The position numbers and the translations under genes were made by a program. Under the pieces are notes generated by a model. The model searched no databases. It had not been told where the DNA came from and was given only the letters and a program-made list of their open reading frames with translations. Of a stretch of 64,000 nt of DNA, positions 43,498 to 51,986 are shown in pieces. How positions within the stretch are numbered: position 1 is the first letter of the stretch; every line of letters starts with the position of its first letter. The stretch lies in NCBI GenBank assembly GCA_002011085.2, contig MTMB02000001.1:1430446-1494445 (forward strand). Reading direction: 5' to 3'. Source of the stretch: Candidatus Geothermarchaeum rappei. GTDB lineage: Archaea; Thermoproteota; Nitrososphaeria; Geothermarchaeales; JDFR-13.

Positions 43498-44088
43498 ATG
43501 ATTGATCGAGATATTATCTTAGGAAACTTGGTTAGGGCGGTCCATATTCTGGAGGAATCTAAGAATTTTGTAATGTTGATGCCTGAGGTCAGGATAAACA
43601 TTGTATATGCACTGGAAAATGCATCTAAACCAGAAGACGTCGCAGCGATAGATGGGAGAATAACCCTTGTTAAAAACAGAGTGAAGGCAGCTGGATATCC
43701 TCGTTTTGGAGCCTCAAGCCACATGGCGAGACTTATCATAAACATAATGAAATACGATCCCGACCTAAGAGCTGGAATAAACTTTCTGTGGACTCCAGAA
43801 CTCTCTAGGTTTCTACAGAGATATGCAAAGGAAAAGGGATGGTTATATGCGTATATAGATAGGGAAAAGGAACCGGTGGAAATTAGGGATATCGAAGGCA
43901 TGAGTATGCCTTGGAAAGTAAGAGAGCTGATAAACTTTACAGGGGGAGAAGTACCAAGACTCTTTTGTGAGACACCGGGGTGGGGTAAAGAACCTCTGAC
44001 GGTATTATTAGGACGGAGCGCGGTGGAGGTTGCCTTGGAGGCGGTTGAAATCTCCAATAAATGGGCAAATTATAGCTCTGGTAAGTGA
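43498..44088 (+). CDS. thiN: ThiN-domain protein (thiamine-phosphate synthase type)
   Basis: 196 aa stand-alone ThiN domain. Family landmarks: VRINIVYALENASKPEDVAA, IDGRITLVKNRVKAAGYP, RFGASSHMARLI and RAGINFLWTPELSRFL. ThiN joins HMP-PP and thiazole phosphate when fused to ThiD; in archaeal ThiR it is the ligand-binding part of a regulator. There is no helix-turn-helix here (only about 18 residues precede the domain), so the enzyme reading is preferred. ATG 43498 follows AAAGGGTGA and is 1 bp after the AIRS-like stop. Confidence 0.8.
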   Translation: MIDRDIILGNLVRAVHILEESKNFVMLMPEVRINIVYALENASKPEDVAAIDGRITLVKNRVKAAGYPRFGASSHMARLIINIMKYDPDLRAGINFLWTPELSRFLQRYAKEKGWLYAYIDREKEPVEIRDIEGMSMPWKVRELINFTGGEVPRLFCETPGWGKEPLTVLLGRSAVEVALEAVEISNKWANYSSGK

Positions 44089-44190
44089 CAGGTCTCTTTG
44101 GTTGACATAGTAGAAGCCTTTTTACCTTCTATTTTATTTATGTAAGAAAAGTATGTTTGTTAATTTATAAGTTTAGTAGAGGATAATTGA

Positions 44191-45057
44191 TCATCCTTTA
44201 TTCTCTGCGATTCTCGCAAGGGACTCGCCTTTAAATATGTAGACTCCGTCTGCAAGGCCTAGGACTATTCCTGACACTGGGCTCTCTACTGTGTTACCGT
44301 TTATCTCACCTAGTATGTCGCCTTCATCTACTTCCTTGCCAAGTGCTACGTATGGTTTGAAGAAGCCTTCGTAATCACTAGTAACCCGATGTAGCTTACC
44401 ATAGTGTTTCTTGACTTTATTGGCTTCTTCATATTCTATAATGCCGAGGTTGTTTAATGTACCTAATATCGTTTTGAAAAGCGCATCACCCCATTTTTTC
44501 ATATAGTATCCGCGGCCGCCAACAGTCTCTATAATGGCCCCGGGTATACCTTGATGAGAGGCTTCTATAAATAACTGGCCTCTCTGACCCGATGATTCTA
44601 TAGATACATGCCAAGATATGTTGTCTACAAAGGCCTTTACATAATCATGGTCTGGATACACACTTAGGATATATGGATATGAAAAGTGCCCGGCACAGTG
44701 TAGATCCAACACATAGTCCGACGATAACGCTATCTCCCAGACTGTCTTTATAATGCCTTTAGTAACAGTAGATCCCATTCCATCAGGAAAGACTCGATTT
44801 AGATCAACATGGTCAATAGGGTTATGCCTAATCCTAGCTTGGAACCCCGGCACATTTACAACTGGCACTACCTTTATAGATCCATTTAATTTACCTGTCT
44901 TATCTAGATACTCAATGAGTTTATATGCGGCATATACTCCTGTCACTTCATCGCCGTGGATACCTGCTGTAATGAGGATGCTTGGTGATCCAGTTCCATA
45001 GATGTATATCCTTAGCTTTATGCCAGAAAACTCCTCGATGATCACTTCTCGCTTCAC
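44191..45057 (-). CDS. Succinylglutamate desuccinylase/aspartoacylase family zinc hydrolase
   Basis: 288 aa M14-type metallohydrolase. Zinc ligands are visible in ILITAGIHGDEVTG and DLHCAGHFSYP; GAIIETVGGRGYY provides the later catalytic Glu region. The C-terminal 80 residues (YVALGKEVDEGDILGEINGN) form a biotinyl-lipoyl-like beta domain common in this family. The frame is open to 45207, but GGGGGTGG lies 6 nt before GTG 45057, which fits family length. Substrate unknown; an N-acyl amino acid is likely. Confidence 0.85.
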   Translation of the reverse strand: MKREVIIEEFSGIKLRIYIYGTGSPSILITAGIHGDEVTGVYAAYKLIEYLDKTGKLNGSIKVVPVVNVPGFQARIRHNPIDHVDLNRVFPDGMGSTVTKGIIKTVWEIALSSDYVLDLHCAGHFSYPYILSVYPDHDYVKAFVDNISWHVSIESSGQRGQLFIEASHQGIPGAIIETVGGRGYYMKKWGDALFKTILGTLNNLGIIEYEEANKVKKHYGKLHRVTSDYEGFFKPYVALGKEVDEGDILGEINGNTVESPVSGIVLGLADGVYIFKGESLARIAENKG

Positions 45058-45156
45058 ATTTAGCCACCCCCTATAGAGACTAAATAATATATTAATTGTC
45101 AAGTTTGTCGATAAAACTGTAGTGTTAACTAGAGGCTTTATATCGTCTAAAAAAAG

Positions 45157-45172
45157 AATGGGGCTGGCTATG
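45157..45172 (+). repeat. Left arm of a 16-bp perfect inverted repeat
   Basis: AATGGGGCTGGCTATG at 45157-45172 is the exact reverse complement of 45581-45596. The arms flank the 136-aa gene at 45185-45595 and point inward. No transposase or recombinase is nearby. Confidence 0.8.
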
Positions 45173-45184
45173 CCGTATTCAATG

Positions 45185-45595
45185 CTATTCAGCGAGGAGG
45201 CTTTCAATAATCCATTCGCCGTCTTCCTTCGATAGTTTTATATGGATGGTTGCGCTTAACCCATTTTGTCTAATCGCGAAATATACCTTGGCTCCTAATT
45301 TTGTTGAACTACTGGGTTGGATGGAGAGACAAACATCTAGAGCCCCGACACCATCATCAGGATATTTATTGGGGGCAGCCCATGTAAATATTCTGGTCTT
45401 AGGGATCTCTATCTCTTCATATAGATTAGGCGAGATCTCTAGTCCTTCTAAACTACGGTGGAGATATATGCTGGCTGTCCTACTCCCAAGGCATAGGAGG
45501 CGAATATATCTTAGTACAACATACGCCGCCTCCTTGATGTCTTTATCTGTAATTAATTGATTACTGACGAGAGTGTTGGACATAGCCAGCCCCAT
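45185..45595 (-). CDS. Hypothetical protein bounded by an inverted repeat
   Basis: 136 aa, unrecognised. VVLRYIRLLCLGSRTASIYLH is followed by a polar beta-rich half (YFAIRQNGLSATIHIKLSKE). No membrane segment or metal cluster. The first codons (MGLAM) come from the right arm of the 16-bp inverted repeat; a second ATG follows four codons later. No clear ribosome-binding site was found, so the gene may be leaderless or the start may be later. Confidence 0.55.
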   Translation of the reverse strand: MGLAMSNTLVSNQLITDKDIKEAAYVVLRYIRLLCLGSRTASIYLHRSLEGLEISPNLYEEIEIPKTRIFTWAAPNKYPDDGVGALDVCLSIQPSSSTKLGAKVYFAIRQNGLSATIHIKLSKEDGEWIIESLLAE

Positions 45596-45596
45596 T
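45581..45596 (-). repeat. Right arm of the 16-bp perfect inverted repeat
   Basis: CATAGCCAGCCCCATT pairs exactly with 45157-45172 and contains the start codon and first codons of the enclosed gene on the minus strand. The enclosed segment between the arms is about 410 bp. Confidence 0.8.
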
Positions 45597-45973
45597 AAAA
45601 AGAAATTAGAAAATGTATATCAATGAATTGAAACAGGAAGGGGTTTTCTTCAGATACATCAAACATTAATTATAATTAGAACCATATTTCAAAGAAAATG
45701 TTAGAAAAATCATAGGGAATCTTTATATTTACTAAATTCTTTTTACTAATGCGAAATAAGCTTTGTGAAAAAGCCTGTTGTTTAAAGCTGATAACTTGTA
45801 GAAGAGCGGGACTATCTTCTTCTCTCACTCCGTCTTTTTCTAGTCTTTCTCTTTTTCCTCTGAGGTTGCCTCTTATCCAATATATAACACCTGGTTTTAT
45901 AATCTTCTAATTATAGTTATGGAACGCGAAGTATATTACTTAACATAGTTGATTATAGCTATATATAGATAAC
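45597..45973. other. Intergenic stretch, nothing supported
   Basis: AT-rich with one pyrimidine-rich block (about 45825-45880, CTTCTTCTCTCACTCCGTC and following). No start site with a meaningful frame, no tRNA-like fold and no repeat to other parts of the window were seen. It separates two minus-strand units. Confidence 0.5.
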
Positions 45974-47338
45974 TTACTTGTTGATTAGGCCGTTAGCTAT
46001 TCCTCTGATCTCGTCTGTTGGAACCATTATAAAGCCCTTTATGATCTGTTTAGGGGATGTGAGTGTATGTATTATATCAGATACTTCTGTGATATCCTTC
46101 TTATGCTCCTCAACTAGGACGCCGCCCTCTGAAAAAACTTCTGGTAATGCGTCGTATCTAAGTTGAATATACCGGGGGACTACATTAGGCACATATTCAA
46201 AATAGTATTCGGGGTCAAAACCATTCTCATAGACTGTCTCTCGTATTTTATCCAGTGCATTCGGTGGGAGACTGGATTTAACAGGTATGGGTTTAAATAG
46301 ACGTCTAGTGAGGAACCTGGTGCTTAGGTCCTTTAATATGTCATCACTATGTTGACTCCAAATCTTTATCTGGGTTATAATAAGTGGATCGGTTATTTCT
46401 AGGTAAGAGGATGTCGGTGGGTTCATATGACTTTCAAATAAGATGTATATAGGTTTAAGTAAGTAATTATCATCTAGCTTTCCTTCTTGATATAAATCCC
46501 AGGCCCTCAAGAAAATCTTCCAGAACATGGTTCTTGCACTTAATGTTGTTTTATGATTATATACTAATCGATACATGTGGTACCTCGCTATGAAGAAACC
46601 CTCTATAGCTGGGATATCCTTTTCTCTAACCACAAAACGCTTGAACTGACTGTTATAGACTAAAGCCCTCTTGATACGTTCAAAGTCATATACACCACTA
46701 GCAACACCAGTAAAATATGAGTCTCTAAGTAGATAATCAAGCCGGTCAATATCCAATTCGGAGGATAAGAGACGTATCAGAGGAAGCCACGGCTCTCTTG
46801 ACTTATCTGGCTCATTATATGTGGAACAACGCATCTCATCTTTATATATAGAATATATGAAGGATTTTACCTCATTCCCGATAACATGTTTCTCATATAA
46901 TATTTCATATAAATTGGATTCTGAATCGGATATGATCTTAACTAACCAGTCTTCGTGTCTACATGGTTCAGTATCCAGAGAACGCTCTCGGAATATGTTT
47001 TCTATCATTGTCTCGAAATCATGAGAAAATGCTGCATGACCAACGTCATGAATAAGTGAAACAATTAGAAAGAGCTCCTTAGACTCTTTATCAAATTCTT
47101 GTTCAGGCATTTTACTGAGGAACTCCCTCGCCAATGAATATACTCCTAGGGAATGTTCAAACCGGGTGTGGCGGGCTGTAGGATATGCGAAGAAACTCAT
47201 TCCAGTTTGACTAATATATCGCATCCGTTGGAATTCCGGACTGTCAATAATATCAAGCAGTATACCATCTCGTATATTAACATCGATCTCTATGAAGCCA
47301 TATAACGGGTCACTAATGTATTTCACGTGCCTACTCAT
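45974..47338 (-). CDS. HD-domain phosphohydrolase (SAMHD1/dGTPase-like)
   Basis: 454 aa. DPLYGFIEID at the start, then RHTRFEHSLGVYSLA and IHDVGHAAFSHDFE carry the His and His-Asp metal ligands; DIDRLDYLLRDSYFTG provides the last Asp. This is the YdhJ/SAMHD1-like group that hydrolyses dNTPs or related nucleotides. The C-terminal 150 residues are less conserved. A role in dNTP pool control or nucleotide signalling is plausible. Gene stands between hypotheticals, 49 bp after the gene at 48263. Confidence 0.85.
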   Translation of the reverse strand: MSRHVKYISDPLYGFIEIDVNIRDGILLDIIDSPEFQRMRYISQTGMSFFAYPTARHTRFEHSLGVYSLAREFLSKMPEQEFDKESKELFLIVSLIHDVGHAAFSHDFETMIENIFRERSLDTEPCRHEDWLVKIISDSESNLYEILYEKHVIGNEVKSFIYSIYKDEMRCSTYNEPDKSREPWLPLIRLLSSELDIDRLDYLLRDSYFTGVASGVYDFERIKRALVYNSQFKRFVVREKDIPAIEGFFIARYHMYRLVYNHKTTLSARTMFWKIFLRAWDLYQEGKLDDNYLLKPIYILFESHMNPPTSSYLEITDPLIITQIKIWSQHSDDILKDLSTRFLTRRLFKPIPVKSSLPPNALDKIRETVYENGFDPEYYFEYVPNVVPRYIQLRYDALPEVFSEGGVLVEEHKKDITEVSDIIHTLTSPKQIIKGFIMVPTDEIRGIANGLINK

Positions 47339-47387
47339 CTTTATACACTCATTTAACCCTCTGAAATATAATGTCTATAAGTAAAAA

Positions 47388-48263
47388 TTAGCTTTCATTA
47401 GAAAAACATGTAGAGACAAAATTTACTAGTCTATTGACCTTCCAATCAACAGTATTTGTAATTTCAGATAGCTTGGATTTAAATCGGTCAATGGGGTTGG
47501 TGGCCGAAGAACATGCGATCAACATCCTGCCGAGGCTATCGACTAAATCAGCTATTGCAAATATACTTATGGTTCTGTCTAGGATCATGGTTACTCTAAT
47601 CGAAATACGGCTAAGTGCATCGATAATCTTTTCGTCATCAGATACGTCACTTATGATCTGGGAGCATGATATGAAAAACTTAGTTGGAGAGGGGATGGGA
47701 AAGGAAACATGCTCCTGTATCATGAGGTACTCGCCATGCATAACTAAATATGTTAAATCCATTATTCGTAGAATGTTAATGACGATGGAATTATGTGCAT
47801 CTCCCCCTAAAGCATTTATTACATAATTAGATATTTTCATAGGGTTAGTTACTATGTTTTCATAATTGCTAATAAACCAATCGCAGAAACCAGTTGTGAA
47901 AAAAGCTTCTTTTTCACTGATAAAGAGGGTTCTAACATGTGTATCTGACAAACGATCTCCAAATCTATCCATGATTATATATAAATCTTCTAAATTGGAA
48001 AGCGACTTTGTTTCTTCACATGAATAAAGTAATGTATCCCATAGCTTTGTTTCCTTGTTATTAGAATAGTGGCGTAAAGCTAGTGCAAATATTGCTCCTA
48101 ATAGTAAAAAGATTCTAGGATCGGGCTTCGTCTCATATATCTTTTTAAGAATCCGATATCTATGGCGTCTGTATTCAAAGTTGAGTATAGAATTTATGCC
48201 TATAACAGCTAGCGCCTGAGAGAAGTCGCGTATTCTATCTAGATTTAAGGTCATGCCTAACAT
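47388..48263 (-). CDS. Hypothetical helical protein
   Basis: 291 aa, not recognised. Long amphipathic helices dominate; FLLLGAIFALALRHYS is the most hydrophobic part but too weak for a certain membrane segment. A few Cys are scattered with no CxxC. The start could be ATG 48263 or ATG 48254. It precedes the HD phosphohydrolase on the same strand with 49 bp between, so the pair may be co-transcribed. Confidence 0.6.
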   Translation of the reverse strand: MLGMTLNLDRIRDFSQALAVIGINSILNFEYRRHRYRILKKIYETKPDPRIFLLLGAIFALALRHYSNNKETKLWDTLLYSCEETKSLSNLEDLYIIMDRFGDRLSDTHVRTLFISEKEAFFTTGFCDWFISNYENIVTNPMKISNYVINALGGDAHNSIVINILRIMDLTYLVMHGEYLMIQEHVSFPIPSPTKFFISCSQIISDVSDDEKIIDALSRISIRVTMILDRTISIFAIADLVDSLGRMLIACSSATNPIDRFKSKLSEITNTVDWKVNRLVNFVSTCFSNES

Positions 48264-48339
48264 CTAAAATTATATGAAATAGAATATTTTAATGCGATTA
48301 GAAAATATGGAAGAACAATTTATGTATGTTTGTTGATAT

Positions 48340-48978
48340 CTATGTTTCTATCTTTGATTTTAAGGCCCTCACAACTATGCGTAGAAACTCTTCCTGTGTA
48401 CCACCAGATTCAAAAAACTTCCCGACAACTTCGAGATACTCTCTTTCTAGCGAGGAATACTGTTCATCCACCCATTTGTGAATCCTGTATGGAATCCCTA
48501 ATACTGGCAGTATATGATGTTCACGTTCTTTTTTATCTAAGAACTTTACTAGTTCTATTGTGTTTAATATATTATATCCCATTTTCAGCCAAAAGTTAAT
48601 CGCTTCTCTATCTTGAGGAAGAACCATAATATATGTCGAGTTACTATGTTGTTTAACATATGCTTCTGCTGCATCAACCAAGCTTTTACCTATCCCCATT
48701 CCCCTGTATTGTTTTTCCACAAATAGCTCCTCAATCCAGAAAACGCCATTTCTATCTGTGACTCTAATAAAAGCAACAGCCTTATTATTTAAAAACCCGA
48801 TGAAAACCTTATCTTTACTGAGTATTGCAATAGCTTCCTTTCTATACGAAGAGCTTTCCATGGGAGTAAGACCCTGTTTTTTCCTTAGTTCATTGTAAAA
48901 ACTAGTGTACATCTCAACAAAGGAATCAAGGTCATTCTCCCACGCGAGTTTTATCGTGAATATCCCTCTTCTGGACAT
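48340..48978 (-). CDS. GNAT family N-acetyltransferase
   Basis: 212 aa. Acetyl-CoA-binding motif VEKQYRGMGIGKSLVDAAE near residue 100, followed by INFWLKMGYNIL. The first 170 residues form a full GNAT domain; the C-terminal 45 (YSSLEREYLEVVGKFFESGG) are an extra helical tail. ATG 48978 with GGTG upstream is preferred to the open frame up to 49011. Substrate unknown. Confidence 0.8.
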   Translation of the reverse strand: MSRRGIFTIKLAWENDLDSFVEMYTSFYNELRKKQGLTPMESSSYRKEAIAILSKDKVFIGFLNNKAVAFIRVTDRNGVFWIEELFVEKQYRGMGIGKSLVDAAEAYVKQHSNSTYIMVLPQDREAINFWLKMGYNILNTIELVKFLDKKEREHHILPVLGIPYRIHKWVDEQYSSLEREYLEVVGKFFESGGTQEEFLRIVVRALKSKIET

Positions 48979-49172
48979 TGCAGAGCACCACCGACGTTTA
49001 TTACTAATCAATATTAATTTTATTTAAATTATTGGATATGGAAAAGACAAAAAATATATACTCTAATCCTTTATCGGGTTCATTCTCCCAATAAAATATA
49101 GAAAAAAATTAAAAACTTATTTTTTAAATACTATCTATTTAGTTTTTGATAAAAAATACATCTGGATGGGCC

Positions 49173-49481
49173 ATGAGAAGGGAGGATGACGTTTTCAAGA
49201 GGCAACAACTATCAAAGTTATTATCAACTGATAAAATAGAAGTCGTTGGTATATCGGGTGTGAATCATAAGATAGAGATTTACCCAGTTAGTTTCTCTGA
49301 TGGTGAGGAAATAGAGAAAGATCTTTTAAAACTTAAATTGATATGCATAGACTTGGATATTCCAAAGGGTATATTAGTGGTAACTAAAGATATTAAAATA
49401 AGTGAAGAAATAGAGAGGATGGCCAAAGACTCCGAAATCATCTTAGTAAAAAGCTTATCTGAAGAAGAGGGTGAACATTAA
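49173..49481 (+). CDS. Hypothetical small soluble protein
   Basis: 102 aa, not recognised. Predicted alpha/beta: DKIEVVGISGVNHKIEIYPV, LKLICIDLDIPKGILVVTKD, ending in an acidic tail. No Cys clusters or membrane segment. ATG 49173 is a better start than TTG 49146 because the latter has no site upstream. Lies before a strong hairpin shared with the convergent gene. Confidence 0.55.
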   Translation: MRREDDVFKRQQLSKLLSTDKIEVVGISGVNHKIEIYPVSFSDGEEIEKDLLKLKLICIDLDIPKGILVVTKDIKISEEIERMAKDSEIILVKSLSEEEGEH

Positions 49482-49522
49482 CTGTATTCACCTTGGGAAC
49501 GATGAAGAATAGTAAATAAAAT

Positions 49523-49566
49523 CGCTCCAACGATGTGTTTCAAATTGAAAGCACTGTTGGAGAGCG
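49523..49566. terminator. Long hairpin between convergent genes
   Basis: CGCTCCAAC (49523-49531) pairs with GTTGGAGAGCG (49556-49566) with a 2-nt bulge. Inside, GTG-TTTC pairs with GAAA-G-CAC around a 5-nt AAATT loop, about 16 bp in all. It lies midway between two convergent stops (49481 and 49577), so a bidirectional RNA 3'-end or stabilising structure is likely. Confidence 0.55.
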
Positions 49567-49576
49567 TGCCGTGGGT

Positions 49577-49876
49577 TTATTTACTTAATTCAAATGCAGA
49601 TTCAATCGCCTTCGTAGCTTCTACAGCGGGTGAAATCTCGTAGTACTCAAACATACCTGGATATTCATTGATCCAAACCATCCATTCCATAAGTAGTGCA
49701 TCGGCATCATCGGCTTCTACGATAGTAATACCTCTTCCTCCAGGGAGCAAAAGCCAACTATGTAGTTTAATGCCCTTGGGAGGAACCATGCCTTTTTCCA
49801 ACAGCTTCATTCCTGTCTTAGCTGTCTCACTTACAGTGACGTCTTTACTAATTTTCCAAAAAGCAACGAACAACAT
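49577..49876 (-). CDS. DUF3303-like small protein
   Basis: 99 aa, dimeric alpha-beta-barrel-like pattern: MLFVAFWKISKD at the start, LHSWLLLPGGRGITIVEADD in the middle, and WINEYPGMFEYYEISPAVEA near the end. This fits DUF3303, small proteins of unknown function related to ferredoxin-like monooxygenase folds. No catalytic residues can be named. Stands alone with an AT-rich upstream region. Confidence 0.65.
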   Translation of the reverse strand: MLFVAFWKISKDVTVSETAKTGMKLLEKGMVPPKGIKLHSWLLLPGGRGITIVEADDADALLMEWMVWINEYPGMFEYYEISPAVEATKAIESAFELSK

Positions 49877-50203
49877 TTAAAACCAACTCATTAAGAAAAG
49901 GTACTATAGTAATTTACTTAAGTAAACATATATCTATTATATTGGCCAAATACATATTTTTCGTTTAGTGTGCTTTTAGTTTAAATAAATAGAATAAAAT
50001 AAATACATGTTTTGTTATCTTAGGCGGAATCTTGTATGTAGTGAAGAGTTAAAATGATAATATAAACTTTTGGATTAGAAATCGATTAGTAATTATTTTT
50101 CGATGCTCTGCTTTTGTTTTTATTTATTACATTTACATTAATAATTCATATTAAGTAATTTTTTAGATTTATCTATAATACCCGATATTTAATTTTTTGA
50201 ACT
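49877..50203. other. AT-rich divergent promoter region
   Basis: Separates the DUF3303-like gene from the membrane hydrolase. A TATA-like TCTATAAT near 50170-50177 fits a nearly leaderless start at 50204. Otherwise very AT-rich with no frame, repeat or RNA fold that I can support. Confidence 0.5.
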
Positions 50204-51955
50204 ATGACGTGGAATAGTGGAAATCTACTCTTTAGATTGGTTCTGGGAATACTAATTTTCATAATTTCTACAAATTTTATTGTATTTGTGTCCCCTTCCC
50301 CCCAACGTTTTTCAAGAATAGTACCCTCTCAAAACCCTTATGATGTCTGGCGGGAGGATGTAGCCAAGAACATTGGACCAATAAATTACGTTGTCTTATC
50401 CAATACATCTGAGAAATATGAAAATATAGTGATTATACGTGAAAAAATTGAGTTCCCCATGCATATCGAGGATCAGACCATTAAGATAGTTGGGGAGCTT
50501 GTTTATCCCTCAGATTATTACCAGTATAGAAATAATTTACATGCTATCTTGCTGGTGCATGGAATTTATTCTGATAGAGAGATGATGATACCAATAGCGA
50601 AAAAACTTGTTGGTGAGGGGTTTGTTGTATTGGTGATTGATGCCGCGGGTCATGGTGAAAGCGGATTTGCCTTTAAACCAAGAGACCAGTTCCTTCCTCC
50701 AGTAGACGATGAGAATGTAAAGGCGTCGTTGCTATATCAAGTATACCTATCTGGAATTACAGGAATAAGCCTATTAGAAACCGTTAGTAAAGAAAGATTT
50801 AATTTCAAAACTATCGGAGTAATGGGTATTTCAATGGGTGGGCTAACAGCGTATATGGTTGCTGCCTTAGATGATAGAGTGGCATATACCATTCCCATGA
50901 TAGCAGCGGGAGAATTGTCATACGCCATATACAGTGGAGGAGTTGCCAACGCACTCATACCCCCAGATATGGATATCAACAAACTTGAAGAGTTAGACAT
51001 AGCCCTAGATCCATATTACTTTGCTGACAGGATAAATGTCCCGATCCTAATTACATATAGTACACACGACGAGTTTTTCCCATTAGAGGGGCTTGTAGAT
51101 ACCGTGAGACGTTTAAATACCAATAGGTGTTATCTTAAGATTAATCCTAATTTAGATCACGATGTTAAAGAAGAGGACATTAATGTAACCATCGAGTTTA
51201 TAAAGAAAACCATCAGAAATACCGTGTTCGTAAGTAAGATTAAGGTTAATACGGTATATCTAGGATTAATATCGATTCACGAAGTTGAACATCCTTCCAA
51301 TTATGATGTATCATTATACTGGAAAGCGGCGATCCCTGGTTTTCCATGGATAAAGTCTGGTGGCAGAATAGCTGTATTACCTACTTTATTCCCTATAAAC
51401 TACTTTGCAGAGGCCAGGTCACCTGATAATAGAATAATAATAACGACGGTTCCAGAGAAAATTAATCCAGATTATTCTTATATTTATCTGCTTGTCTCGC
51501 TTTTGATGTCGATACTGATCATATATAAAGTTGATAAAGAACAGGATACACGGTGGTTGGCTGGAAAATATCTAGCTTTCTTCCTACTACTTGTATCTCT
51601 TGTTATGCCAGTTGCGATATATCCAGACAGATTTATAGTGAATATGTTCCATGTCCTGGAAAGATTCGGAACACGATATCAGTTATTCATCCACGAATCA
51701 ACATATGTTCTCACGGCATTAGTACTTCTATCTTTCTCATTCTCTCTAGAGAATCTTCAGAGGCTTGTGTATACAGTATTATCAGCGGGATTCATAGTCT
51801 TAATGGCTTTAGATTATTATATGGTTAGTGTAGCAATGGGAGTAGCAGGGTTTAAACCATGGATAGTTCCACTTACATCTATATTTCCACTGATATTAGG
51901 AAACATACTTTTACATGTATTCTACAGGAGATATGTCAAGGGAGAAGAAACATAA
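50204..51955 (+). CDS. Membrane-anchored alpha/beta hydrolase
   Basis: 583 aa. N-terminal membrane segment (LFRLVLGILIFIISTNFIVFV), then an outward-facing alpha/beta hydrolase: LLVHGIYSDREMM, the oxyanion/His region AAGHGESGF, the nucleophile elbow GVMGISMGGLTAY near residue 208, Asp in YSTHDEFFPLEG and His in NLDHDVKEED. The C-terminal part has about five membrane helices (YIYLLVSLLMSILIIYKV and following). An exposed esterase or peptidase acting at the cell surface is likely. It is divergent from, and adjacent to, the secreted-protein/regulator module. Confidence 0.8.
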   Translation: MTWNSGNLLFRLVLGILIFIISTNFIVFVSPSPQRFSRIVPSQNPYDVWREDVAKNIGPINYVVLSNTSEKYENIVIIREKIEFPMHIEDQTIKIVGELVYPSDYYQYRNNLHAILLVHGIYSDREMMIPIAKKLVGEGFVVLVIDAAGHGESGFAFKPRDQFLPPVDDENVKASLLYQVYLSGITGISLLETVSKERFNFKTIGVMGISMGGLTAYMVAALDDRVAYTIPMIAAGELSYAIYSGGVANALIPPDMDINKLEELDIALDPYYFADRINVPILITYSTHDEFFPLEGLVDTVRRLNTNRCYLKINPNLDHDVKEEDINVTIEFIKKTIRNTVFVSKIKVNTVYLGLISIHEVEHPSNYDVSLYWKAAIPGFPWIKSGGRIAVLPTLFPINYFAEARSPDNRIIITTVPEKINPDYSYIYLLVSLLMSILIIYKVDKEQDTRWLAGKYLAFFLLLVSLVMPVAIYPDRFIVNMFHVLERFGTRYQLFIHESTYVLTALVLLSFSFSLENLQRLVYTVLSAGFIVLMALDYYMVSVAMGVAGFKPWIVPLTSIFPLILGNILLHVFYRRYVKGEET

Positions 51956-51986
51956 AAAGAAAAATGTATAATATGAAGAAATTGGG

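Noticed and set aside
43498-44088. ThiR-type transcriptional regulator
   Set aside because: ThiR needs a helix-turn-helix before the ThiN domain; only about 18 residues precede it here.
45825-45880. Pyrimidine-rich block as a small RNA or terminator
   Set aside because: No stem, no gene immediately upstream in the right orientation, no second copy.
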